The position numbers and the translations under genes are program-made. A model generated the notes under the pieces. That model was not told the DNA's origin. It was given only the letters and a program-made list of their open reading frames with translations, and did not search any database. From contig CAXXFU010000004.1 in the NCBI GenBank assembly GCA_963675235.2, positions 1,054,001 to 1,118,000 of the forward strand: DNA of 64,000 bases, given 5' to 3'. Each line of letters starts with the position of its first letter. Within the stretch, counting starts at the first letter, position 1. Source of the stretch: JAHJQZ01 sp963675235. GTDB taxonomy: Bacteria > Pseudomonadota > Alphaproteobacteria > Rhizobiales > Devosiaceae. Of the stretch, positions 36,419 to 44,594 are shown in pieces.

Positions 36419-37222
36419 TCAGACCGTCGGCACCGTCAGCTTGCCGCCGCGATTGAGCGAAACCAGCATGCGCCGAACCTCGTTCTCGCAGCGCTTGGTG
36501 ATCAGCTTGCGGTTCTCGGCCTCGCTCAGCGGCTTGGGCTCGCCGAACGAGACGGTAACCGATTTCACCGAGCCGCGGAGGATATCACGGATGTTCTCGC
36601 CCACCGATTTCGACTTGATCCAGGCGATCATCGCCCGCTCGTTGCGCGACACCGGCATGCCCTGCAGATGGGTGTAGGCAATGGCGATCGGCTGGATGAC
36701 GACATTGCGGGCGCCGGATTCGATCATTGCCGTCTGCGCCGCCCCGACCAGCGAGGAGCGAAAGGGCAACACGTGCGTGCCGATGTCGGACTGGCCCTCG
36801 GCAAACAAGAGCACATCACCCCCCGCGGCAAGCCGGTTGGCCATTTCCGAGGTGGTGCGTTTGGCGTCACGCCTGCGCGTACGATCGACGAAAATGGTTT
36901 TCTGCATCGAGGCCATGAACCCGACGAACGGCCAATGCGCGATCTCGGACTTGGCGACGAAGGTCAGGTCGGCGACCGAACCGATGGCGATGATGTCGGT
37001 CCAGGAGATGTGATTGGAGACCAGAAGCGTCGGCCTGTCCTTTTCGGGATGGCCGAGCGTGGTCACTCTGAGGCCGAGAAACACGCAACCGAGCTTGTGG
37101 AACAGACGCGGCAACACATTCCAGAACGGCAGGTGGAGCCGGGTGATGGCCATCTGGAACGGCAGGCCGATGAGGATGAACGGCGCCAGAACGAAGACGA
37201 AGAAGACGAGGCGAAAGAGCAT
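36419..37222 (-). CDS. plsC: 1-acyl-sn-glycerol-3-phosphate acyltransferase
   Basis: A 267-residue PlsC-type enzyme with an N-terminal membrane anchor (RLVFFVFVLAPFILIGL). Acyltransferase blocks are visible: SNHISWTD (His-x4-Asp), FVDRTRR and FAEGQSDIGTHVLPF (Glu-Gly), and block IV IQPIAIAYTH. It makes phosphatidic acid in the inner membrane. Same strand as rimI, gap 24 bases. Confidence 0.94.
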   Translation of the reverse strand: MLFRLVFFVFVLAPFILIGLPFQMAITRLHLPFWNVLPRLFHKLGCVFLGLRVTTLGHPEKDRPTLLVSNHISWTDIIAIGSVADLTFVAKSEIAHWPFVGFMASMQKTIFVDRTRRRDAKRTTSEMANRLAAGGDVLLFAEGQSDIGTHVLPFRSSLVGAAQTAMIESGARNVVIQPIAIAYTHLQGMPVSRNERAMIAWIKSKSVGENIRDILRGSVKSVTVSFGEPKPLSEAENRKLITKRCENEVRRMLVSLNRGGKLTVPTV

Positions 37223-37246
37223 CCGGTGCCGTCCTTTTTGATGCCG

Positions 37247-37732
37247 TCAAACGATCTCGGCCCGCATGACCAGCGCCGTCGCGGCGCCGCCATCGGGCTT
37301 GGGGTAATAGGCCTCGCGCCGGCCGACCTCGGTGAACCCGAGCCCTCTGTAGAGCTTCAAGGCCGGCGCGTTGCCATCCTCGACCTCCAAAAACATGTGC
37401 TGAACGGCGCTGTTGCGCAAGTCCTCGCGCGCCGCCTGCATCAGCGCTCCGCCAATGCCCTTGCCGCGCCACTTGCGGGCCACCGCAATACTCAGCAGTT
37501 CCGCTTCGTCGCCGGCATTGCGGAAGGCGGCAAAGCCGGCGATCTTCCGTCGCGCGTCGCAGGCGACATAGACGGGAACCCGCGCCGGGTCGGCGAGATA
37601 AAGGGCGAATTCGCTTGCCGCCCAGCCACGCGCAAAGCTTTCGGCATGGATGGCGGCGAGCGGTTTTTCGTCACCCTCGGCAGCCGGTTCGACATGGAGC
37701 CCGGCGGGCGCCATCCAGAAGCGCATCATCAT
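37247..37732 (-). CDS. rimI: ribosomal protein bS18 alanine N-acetyltransferase
   Basis: A 161-residue GNAT acetyltransferase. The acetyl-CoA motif is VARKWRGKGIGGALMQAA near residue 88, followed by MFLEVEDGNAPALKLYRGLGFTEVGRR. Assigned as RimI because it overlaps tsaB by 4 bases in the usual tsaB-rimI pair; substrate by synteny and similarity. Confidence 0.9.
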   Translation of the reverse strand: MMMRFWMAPAGLHVEPAAEGDEKPLAAIHAESFARGWAASEFALYLADPARVPVYVACDARRKIAGFAAFRNAGDEAELLSIAVARKWRGKGIGGALMQAAREDLRNSAVQHMFLEVEDGNAPALKLYRGLGFTEVGRREAYYPKPDGGAATALVMRAEIV

Positions 37733-38445
37733 GGCGCGTCTCCGACCCGGGCGACGCGCGCCTTGGTCTGCGGCTTGGCGTCGGCGTCGCGGATATAGGC
37801 GGGGATGGGCGGATACCGTGCCGGATCGCGTGTCGCGGCAAACCGGGCGACGGCAGCGATATCGGCGAAGCCGCGATCCGTTTCCGGACGCGCCAATTCG
37901 AGGTTTTCCGCCCCAGTCGCCTCGGCAGCGATGCCGGCGCCCGACCCGATGACGCGGGTGAGACGCACGATGAACTTTCCATCCTTGCCCGCCGCATGAA
38001 GGTGCCGCACCGCCTCGGCGACCGGCAGGAGCTCGATCTCGTCCTGCATCGGTATGCCGGGTTCAACGTATTCCTCCCGATAGACCTCCCCACGCCGCGC
38101 ATCCATGACAACGACAAATGGATGACCCGCGGGCGCAGAAAGCGAAACCGCTTCCAGCGTTGAAATCCCGATGACAGGTATGTTGAGCGCCAACCCAAGC
38201 CCACGTGCGGCGGAAAGTCCGATCCGCAATCCGGAAAACGACCCCGGGCCGGTAATGACCGCAATACGCTGCAGGTCGGCATAATCGAGCCCGGCGCGGG
38301 CGAGGAGCGCCGCGATACGATCGAACAGGATTTCGGCATGGCCGCGTTCGCGCGCCTCGATGCCGGTCAAAACCTCGTCAGGCATCGCCAGCCCGAGCTG
38401 GAGCCGGGCGCCGGAGGTATCGATGGCGAGCAAAGGCAATGACAT
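37729..38445 (-). CDS. tsaB: tRNA threonylcarbamoyladenosine biosynthesis protein TsaB
   Basis: A 238-residue ASKHA-fold protein, partner of TsaD/TsaE in t6A37 formation. Family features: LLAIDTSGARLQLGL at the N-terminus, IAVITGPGSFSGLRIGLSAARGLG near residue 65-88, and VVMDARRGEVYREEY. Overlaps rimI (ATGA type). Length normal. Confidence 0.95.
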   Translation of the reverse strand: MSLPLLAIDTSGARLQLGLAMPDEVLTGIEARERGHAEILFDRIAALLARAGLDYADLQRIAVITGPGSFSGLRIGLSAARGLGLALNIPVIGISTLEAVSLSAPAGHPFVVVMDARRGEVYREEYVEPGIPMQDEIELLPVAEAVRHLHAAGKDGKFIVRLTRVIGSGAGIAAEATGAENLELARPETDRGFADIAAVARFAATRDPARYPPIPAYIRDADAKPQTKARVARVGDAP

Positions 38446-38520
38446 GGAAAGGACATAGCCATCGCCCGCGATTTGGGCAAGCGGACACGTGCCGCAGGCT
38501 GCGGCCGTGCGAGCTCCGGA

Positions 38521-39075
38521 CTAGATCTGCTGGACGCTTTCGACGCCGGGAACGAAGTGGCGCAACAGGTTCTCGATTCCGTTCTTCAGCGTCGCCGTCG
38601 AGGACGGGCAGCCCGAGCAGGCCCCCTGCATGTGCAGGAACACCGTACCCTGCTTGTAGCCGTGGAAGATGATGTCGCCGCCGTCCATGGCAACGGCCGG
38701 GCGCACGCGAGTGGCGAGCAATTCCTTGATGATCTCCACCGTCTCGGAGTCTTCGGGCTCGAAGAATTCCTCGAGCGCCTCTGCCGGCGCTTCATCGGTG
38801 ATCGTCGCCTGGCCGGACATGAAATGATCCATGATGGCGCCGAGCACCATCGGCTTGACGTGGTTCCAGTCGACGTCGCCGGCGGTCACCGCGACGAAAT
38901 CGGATCCGAGAAACACCCCGACCACGCCCTCGATCTCGAACAGGGCCGTTGCCAGCGGCGAGACGGCGGCATCGTCGCGGCTGCGGAAATCGCGCGGCTC
39001 GCCGGAAACGACTTCTCGCCCTGGCAGGAACTTCAGGGTCGCCGGGTTGGGTGTTGCTTCGGTCTGGATGAACAT
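38521..39075 (-). CDS. NifU-family Fe-S scaffold (Nfu type)
   Basis: A 184-residue Nfu protein: an N-terminal Nfu_N domain starting MFIQTEATPNPATLKFLPG, and a C-terminal NifU domain with the cluster-binding CSGCPSS (CxxC) near residue 163. It transfers 4Fe-4S clusters to client proteins. Located between tsaB and a universal stress gene in the conserved order. Confidence 0.95.
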   Translation of the reverse strand: MFIQTEATPNPATLKFLPGREVVSGEPRDFRSRDDAAVSPLATALFEIEGVVGVFLGSDFVAVTAGDVDWNHVKPMVLGAIMDHFMSGQATITDEAPAEALEEFFEPEDSETVEIIKELLATRVRPAVAMDGGDIIFHGYKQGTVFLHMQGACSGCPSSTATLKNGIENLLRHFVPGVESVQQI

Positions 39076-39382
39076 GGGATCACGCCTTGTCGAGTTGGCC
39101 GAATGTTTTTAGAACCATTCCAAAATAGCTCAATCCGAGCTTAGCCTCTTGCCGCCCGCTTGTGAAGGGTCCGGATGCCGCACTTGCAAGTGATCCGAAG
39201 GAGAGATTGCGCCGGCGGCGCAATCTCAGCGCAGCAAGGCCATGAGAGCTATGCTCGAATGGCACCGAAGCCAGTTTTTCGCTCAAGCAAGCGCGAACAG
39301 CACGCTCCCGGCCCACGCACCCGTCTCGGCTACGCCAGCCCACCTTGCCATCACGGTGAAGCAAACCGGGCGACGCCAGTCC
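39076..39382. other. 307-base intergenic region with a hairpin
   Basis: No credible gene. A perfect 11-pair hairpin GAGATTGCGCC-GGC-GGCGCAATCTC spans 39203-39227; it lacks a T run, but may end the universal stress protein transcript or process it. No tRNA cloverleaf was found. Confidence 0.55.
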
Positions 39383-39892
39383 CTAGCTCAGCGCCGCGAT
39401 TTCCTCATCGCTCAGTGAGCCCGGCACGATCGAGACCGGGACCGGCAGGAAGTTGGCACCGCGCTGGGTGAATGCGGACACCAGGGGGCCCGGCCCCTCC
39501 TTCGAGGTGCCGGCGGCGAGGATGAGAATGGCGATGTCGCGATCCTCGAGGATGAGCTTTTCGACCTCTTCGGCCGGACGGCCTTCGCGCACCACCGTCT
39601 GAACCTTGATGTCGCCGATCTGGGCGATGCGGCGACGACGGATGTCGAGCAGGCGCTCGGCTTCCTCCTTGGCCTCGGCCCGCATGATGTTCTCGACCCC
39701 GAGCCAGTGCTGGAATTCGCCCGGCTCGATCACGGCCATCAGGATGATGGATCCGCTGGAATGCTTGATGCGATTGGCGGCGAAGGTCACCGCCCGGTCG
39801 CACTCCTCGGTGTCGTCGATGACGACCAGATATTTGCGCTTCAGTCCGCGTACATCGGCCAAAGGCTCGCCCCACTGGCTATTGGCAATCAC
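39383..39892 (-). CDS. universal stress protein (UspA family)
   Basis: A 169-residue Usp domain: KYLVVIDDTEECDRAVTFAANRIKH at the start of the fold and SIILMAVIEPGEFQHWLGVE, then ILILAAGTSKEGPGPLVS in place of the GS-x-G-x9-GS nucleotide motif, which is only partly kept. Function in stress survival is general. Sits upstream of nfu as in other rhizobia, where it normally follows trpS; here two accessory genes lie between. Confidence 0.88.
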   Translation of the reverse strand: MIANSQWGEPLADVRGLKRKYLVVIDDTEECDRAVTFAANRIKHSSGSIILMAVIEPGEFQHWLGVENIMRAEAKEEAERLLDIRRRRIAQIGDIKVQTVVREGRPAEEVEKLILEDRDIAILILAAGTSKEGPGPLVSAFTQRGANFLPVPVSIVPGSLSDEEIAALS

Positions 39893-39968
39893 CGGATCGT
39901 GCCATCTCGCGATTTCGGCAGCAAGTGCGATTGTCGGTCATGTCCCCCGGCCAAAGCGCGACGCACGC

Positions 39969-40943
39969 CTACGCGCGCGGTTCAGCGAACTGTCGTCTGT
40001 AGGCGGTCGGGCTGGTGCCGACGATAACGCCGAAGCGCTGGCGCAGGGCTGCGGAAGTGCCAAACCCCACCGCCTCGGCGATGCGTTCGATACCAAGATC
40101 GCTGGTCTCGAGAAGCCGTTGCGCGGCAACGATGCGCTCCCGCGCCAGCCAGGCGCCATAGCTTGTGCCGTGGCGCTGGCGGAAACGGCGCGAAAAGGTG
40201 CGGCGCGACAGGTGTGCCCTGTCGGCGAGATCATCGAGGCCGAGGTGTTCATCGAGATGAGCGCGTGCATGCGCAATGGCCGCGTCGAACCGGTCGTTTT
40301 CCGGCCGGTGCGGCATCGACTGGTCGATGAACTGGGCCTGACCTCCCTGGCGATGCGGCGCCAGCACGATGTAGCGGGCCATGATTCGCGCCACTTCGGC
40401 GCCGTGAATCCGGCGCAGCAGATGCAGGCAGCAATCCAGACCGGCCGAGGTGCCGGCCGATGTAACGATCTGGCCGGCGTCGACATAGAGCACGTCGGGA
40501 ACGACCTCGGCGTCGGGGCAACGTCGACGCAGTTCGGGCACCGCCATCCAGTGTGTCGTGGCACGCCTGCCGGCAAGGCTCCCGGCTGCTGCCAGAGCAA
40601 AAGCACCAAGACACAGGCCGACGACGACAGCTCCGCGGCTTTCCGCCCGGCGCAAAAGGGCGAGCAGAGCTTCCGGCGGGATTTCATCGGTGTCGCGCCA
40701 ACTCGGAACGATGACGATATCGGCAGATTCCGCCGCCTCGAGACCGAAAGGGACTTCAAGCCGCAGACCGTTGTCGGCGGCGATCACCGCGCCGTCGCAG
40801 GAGCAGATGCGATAATCGAATGCCGGAATGCCGACGGCGCTTCGGTCGCGTCCGAAGATCAGTCCGGGCACCGAGAGGTGAAACGGACTGATGCCGTCAA
40901 AGGCGATGACAGCGATTTTCAGGGGGTCGGACCAATCCTGCAT
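39969..40943 (-). CDS. GlxA-family transcriptional regulator (DJ-1/PfpI plus AraC)
   Basis: 324 residues from the ATG at 40943. N-terminal DJ-1/PfpI-like domain to about residue 185, with VVVGLCLGAFALAAAG carrying a Cys at the nucleophile elbow position. C-terminal AraC domain with two helix-turn-helix motifs (LDDLADRAHLSRRTFSRRF and IERIAEAVGFGTSAALRQRF). Resembles FtrA/GlxA regulators. Divergent from a cysteine hydrolase gene 103 bases away, the likely target. Confidence 0.9.
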   Translation of the reverse strand: MQDWSDPLKIAVIAFDGISPFHLSVPGLIFGRDRSAVGIPAFDYRICSCDGAVIAADNGLRLEVPFGLEAAESADIVIVPSWRDTDEIPPEALLALLRRAESRGAVVVGLCLGAFALAAAGSLAGRRATTHWMAVPELRRRCPDAEVVPDVLYVDAGQIVTSAGTSAGLDCCLHLLRRIHGAEVARIMARYIVLAPHRQGGQAQFIDQSMPHRPENDRFDAAIAHARAHLDEHLGLDDLADRAHLSRRTFSRRFRQRHGTSYGAWLARERIVAAQRLLETSDLGIERIAEAVGFGTSAALRQRFGVIVGTSPTAYRRQFAEPRA

Positions 40944-41046
40944 GGACGGTATGTCCCGTTTCTTTCGATTATTGTCAATCGGGCCACTCGCGTGCATCCG
41001 GATCGCGTCCTAGCCTTTGGCAATCTTTCACCAGGGAGCCATAGCC

Positions 41047-41685
41047 ATGACCGGCCAGCAGCCAGCCCGTCGCGCCCTCATCGTCGTTGATGTGCAGAAC
41101 GATTATGACGGCGGCAATCTTGCCATCGCCCATCCGCCCGTTTCCGAAAGCCTGGCCAACATCACCCGGGCAATGGACGCCGCGCAAGACCACGACGTCA
41201 AGCTGGTGGTGGTCCGTCAGTTGGCACCGGCCAATTCGCCGTTTTTCGCCAACGGCACTCATGGCGGCGAGCTTCACGTCAGCGTCGTGGAACACGCACG
41301 CGATCATATGATCGAAAAGACCTTGCCGAGCGCTTTCACCGGCACCGATCTCGAGCTTTATCTGCGCCGGACCGGCATCGATACCGTCACCATAGCCGGC
41401 TACATGACCCACAATTGCGACCTGTCGACGATCATTCACGCCGTGCATATGGGCTTCGAGGTCGAGTTCCTGTCCGATGCTACCGGCGCGCTCGCCTATG
41501 CCAATTCGGCCGGCGCGGCGAGCGCCGAGGAGATTCACCGTGTCATGTGCGTGGTGTTTCAGTCGCGCTTTGCCGCCGTGTTGAAGACGGACGACTGGGT
41601 CGCCCATCTGCAGAACGGAACGCGGCCCGAGCGTGACTCGATCCTGGCATCGAACCGGCGGGCGACGGCTGGCGCGGCGGCCTGA
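41047..41685 (+). CDS. isochorismatase-family cysteine hydrolase
   Basis: 212 residues. Triad regions: Asp in LIVVDVQNDYDGG (about residue 15), Lys in MIEKTLPSAFTGTDLELYL, and Cys in AGYMTHNCDLST near residue 122. Family members hydrolyse amides or isochorismate; the substrate is unknown. The start at 41047 has AGGGAG about 9 bases upstream; the frame is open to 41017. Probably regulated by the divergent GlxA-type gene. Confidence 0.88.
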   Translation: MTGQQPARRALIVVDVQNDYDGGNLAIAHPPVSESLANITRAMDAAQDHDVKLVVVRQLAPANSPFFANGTHGGELHVSVVEHARDHMIEKTLPSAFTGTDLELYLRRTGIDTVTIAGYMTHNCDLSTIIHAVHMGFEVEFLSDATGALAYANSAGAASAEEIHRVMCVVFQSRFAAVLKTDDWVAHLQNGTRPERDSILASNRRATAGAAA

Positions 41686-41697
41686 GCGCGACCCGCG

Positions 41698-42735
41698 CTA
41701 GCCGACGAAACCGACGATATCGCGCACGTCCTTCATGGTCTGCTGCGCGATGACCCGGGCGCGGTCTGCGCCGTCCTTGAGCACGGCGCGGATCTCGTCG
41801 GGCGCAGCCAGATAGCGGCGCATCTCGTCGGCGAGCGGAGCCAGTTCGTTGACAGCAACCTCGGCCAGGGCCGGCTTGAAGGCGCCGAAACCCTTGCCGC
41901 CGAACTCTTGCAGCGTCTGTTCGACCGAGATGCTGGCAAGCGCGGCATAGATCTCGACGAGATTGGTCGCCTCCGGCCGCCCCTCCAGTCCCTCGGGTTC
42001 GCTGGGAAGCGGCTCGGGATCGGTGGTCGCCTTCTTGATCTTCTTGGCGATCAGGTCGGCATCGTCGGTCAAAAGAATGCGGCTCAGGTCTGCCGGGTCC
42101 GATTTCGACATCTTCTTGGTGCCGTCTTTGAGCGACATCACCCGCATCGCCGGGCCGGAGATCATCGGCTCGGTGATCGGGAAAAAGCCCTCGTCGCCAT
42201 GGCCCTTCTTTGCGATCCATTCGGCGAAATCGTTGTTGAACTTCTGGGCGACGTCGCGGGTCAGCTCGAGATGCTGCTTCTGGTCCTGGCCGACCGGGAC
42301 ATGGGTCGCCTTGTACAACAGGATGTCCGCCGCCATCAGCGAGGGATAGGCAAACAGGCCGAGCGAAGCGTTTTCGGCGTTCTTGCCGGCCGTCTTGTCT
42401 TTCCACTGCGTCATGCGCTGCATCCAGCCCATGCGAGCGACGCAGTTGAAGATCCAGGCCAGTTCGGCGTGCTGCACGACCTGGGACTGGTTGAAGATGA
42501 TTGCCTTTTTCGGATCGAGGCCGGCAGCCAGGTAGGCGGCGGTCAGTTCGAGCGTCGCGCGCTGAAGATCGTCCGGGTTCTGCCAGACCGTGATCGCGTG
42601 CATGTCGACGACGCAATAGATGCACTCATGAGAATCCTGCAGCGGCACGAAGCGCCTTATAGCGCCGAGATAATTGCCAAGATGCAGATCGCCGGAGGGC
42701 TGGATGCCGGAAAAGACGCGCTGGGTGAATGACAT
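41698..42735 (-). CDS. trpS: tryptophanyl-tRNA synthetase
   Basis: A 345-residue class I synthetase. HIGH-like signature GDLHLGNYLGA near residue 15 and KMSKSDP (KMSKS motif) near residue 197; TQWKDK and PVGQDQKQHLELTRDVA match bacterial TrpS. Charges tRNA-Trp. Between murJ and the accessory pair; convergent with the cysteine hydrolase, 12 bases apart. Confidence 0.97.
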   Translation of the reverse strand: MSFTQRVFSGIQPSGDLHLGNYLGAIRRFVPLQDSHECIYCVVDMHAITVWQNPDDLQRATLELTAAYLAAGLDPKKAIIFNQSQVVQHAELAWIFNCVARMGWMQRMTQWKDKTAGKNAENASLGLFAYPSLMAADILLYKATHVPVGQDQKQHLELTRDVAQKFNNDFAEWIAKKGHGDEGFFPITEPMISGPAMRVMSLKDGTKKMSKSDPADLSRILLTDDADLIAKKIKKATTDPEPLPSEPEGLEGRPEATNLVEIYAALASISVEQTLQEFGGKGFGAFKPALAEVAVNELAPLADEMRRYLAAPDEIRAVLKDGADRARVIAQQTMKDVRDIVGFVG

Positions 42736-42902
42736 GTCGCCTGACTTCTCTGGATGAGCAGGCGTGTCCGGGCTCCGGCCACGGCCTGGTTCAACGAAAC
42801 AAATCCGTGCCTTCCGGGTTCGACAGGAAGCGCACGGTCCTCGCGCGGCTTATCGCGCACAAGCGCAATTTGGGCAAGTCTTCCGGCAAGACCGCAGCCC
42901 TG

Positions 42903-44471
42903 TCACGAGGATCCGCGCCTGACGAGCGTGCCGGCAAAGGCGCGAAGGTTCTGCACGCCGGTCACGTGGATGGCGGCGAAATAGACAAGGCCCGCGCCGG
43001 CGATCAGGCCGAAAAGCATGACAACCCCCGGCACCAGCCCGCTGTCGGGCTGGAAAAAGCCCGAAAACAGGTCGGCGGCGATCCAGAGCACGGCCAGCAT
43101 GGCGGCCGAGATCATCAGCATTAGCGCCTGGTTGCGCCATTGTCGCGCCGAGGGGCGGAAGTGATTTCTGCGCCACAAGGTCGCAAAAAGCAGCGCCGCA
43201 TTGGCCCAGCCCGAAACACTGGTGGCGATGGCGATGCCGACATGTTGCAGGCTCGGGAACAGCAACAGCGACAATCCGATATTGATGACGACCGAAATGG
43301 CAGAGAACCAGGTCGGGGTCGCCGTGTCCTCGCGGGCAAAAAAGCCGGGCTGGAACACCTTGATGAGGATGAAGGCCGGCAATCCCATGGAAAAGCACAC
43401 CAGCGCCGCAGCCGTCGCTTCCGTGTCGGCGGCCGAAAAGGCGCCGTGTTCGAAAAGGATGCGGATGATCGGGGTGGAAAGCGCGATCAGGCCGGCGGCA
43501 GCGGGCAGCGACAGCAGCATCGAGACCAGAAGCGATTGCTCCATCGCCGTTTTGGCCTCGTCGTCGCGTCCGCCCTTCAGGTGCCGGCTGAGTTCGGGCA
43601 GCAGGACGACGCCGACGGCAATGCCGATGATGCCGAGCGGCAACTGGTAGAGGCGGTCGGCATAATAGAGGTAGGAAATCGCCCCCGAGGCTGCCGAGGC
43701 GATGATCGTGCCGATGAAGATGTTGATCTGGGTGATGCCCCCCGAGGCGATGGCCGGCAGCGCCAGCACCCAGAAACGCCTGACATCGCGGTCGAAGCGC
43801 GGCAGCTGGAATTTCGGCAGGAAGCCGGTGGATTTCACCGCCCACCAGACCAGCGCCAGCTGGGCGATGCCCCCGACGAGCGTGCCCCAGGACACATAGA
43901 CCGCGCCGAGTTCGGCATCGTCATGAGCCAACAGCACCAGCGTGCCCATCAGGGCGACAAGCACGATATTGAGCAGGACCGGCGCGAAGGCGGCTTCGAA
44001 AAAGCGCCCGAGCCCGTTGAGAATGCCGCCATAGGCCGCCATCAGCGACATGCAGGCGAGATAGGGGAAACAGATCCGCGTTAGCGTCACTGTCAGGTCG
44101 AACTTGTGCGGATCGTCAAGAAACCCGGGAACGAACGGCACCAGCACCAGAGGCATGAAGATCTCGACCAGCACCGTGATGATGACAAGGAAACCGGCCA
44201 GCCAGGAAATGATCCGCGCCGCCATCAGGCGCGCCGCATCCTTGCCCTGTTCCTCGAGCGCACCGGAAAACAGCGGAATGAAGGCCGCATTGAACGCGCC
44301 TTCGGCGAACAACCGCCGGAACAGGTTGGGAAAGCGGAAGGCGGCGAAGAAGGCGTCAGCCGCGAGCCCGGTGCCAAGCACACTCGCCATCAGCATGTCG
44401 CGCACGAAACCGAGCACGCGGCTGACCAGCGTCAGCCCGCCGACCGAAAGGAAATTGCGGTAAAGGCTCAA
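42903..44471 (-). CDS. murJ: lipid II flippase MurJ
   Basis: A 522-residue polytopic protein with about 14 membrane segments (MVF family). N-terminal GGLTLVSRVLGFVRDMLMAS and the loop FRFPNLFRRLFAEGAFNAAFIPLF are diagnostic, including the conserved Arg residues in the cavity. It flips lipid II for peptidoglycan synthesis. Follows glnD by 123 bases, a gap that contains a palindromic repeat. Confidence 0.96.
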   Translation of the reverse strand: MSLYRNFLSVGGLTLVSRVLGFVRDMLMASVLGTGLAADAFFAAFRFPNLFRRLFAEGAFNAAFIPLFSGALEEQGKDAARLMAARIISWLAGFLVIITVLVEIFMPLVLVPFVPGFLDDPHKFDLTVTLTRICFPYLACMSLMAAYGGILNGLGRFFEAAFAPVLLNIVLVALMGTLVLLAHDDAELGAVYVSWGTLVGGIAQLALVWWAVKSTGFLPKFQLPRFDRDVRRFWVLALPAIASGGITQINIFIGTIIASAASGAISYLYYADRLYQLPLGIIGIAVGVVLLPELSRHLKGGRDDEAKTAMEQSLLVSMLLSLPAAAGLIALSTPIIRILFEHGAFSAADTEATAAALVCFSMGLPAFILIKVFQPGFFAREDTATPTWFSAISVVINIGLSLLLFPSLQHVGIAIATSVSGWANAALLFATLWRRNHFRPSARQWRNQALMLMISAAMLAVLWIAADLFSGFFQPDSGLVPGVVMLFGLIAGAGLVYFAAIHVTGVQNLRAFAGTLVRRGSS

Positions 44472-44499
44472 CGGCTTTTCTCCCGAACCGGCGCCTGAA

Positions 44500-44570
44500 G
44501 CACGTTCAGGAACCGAAGGTCCGCGCCTGCGAACAGTGGCAACCGGTTTTCCGGTTCGAACATGCGACCA
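44500..44570 (+). repeat. AACCGGTT-core palindromic repeat, copy 1 (long form)
   Basis: Between murJ and glnD. It begins gcacgttcaggaaccgaaggt, has a central aaccggttttccggttcgaac, and ends catgcgacca. Outer arms GCACGTTC/GAACATGC pair. Shares the leading ggaaccgaaggtccg block with the copy at 63711-63779. Confidence 0.75.
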
Positions 44571-44594
44571 CTAGCGAACCACAGGCAGGCGGAT

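Noticed and set aside
39076..39382. tRNA gene in the gap with the gagattgcgcc hairpin
   Set aside because: No T-loop GGTTCGA-type sequence in the right place and no cloverleaf; only one isolated hairpin.
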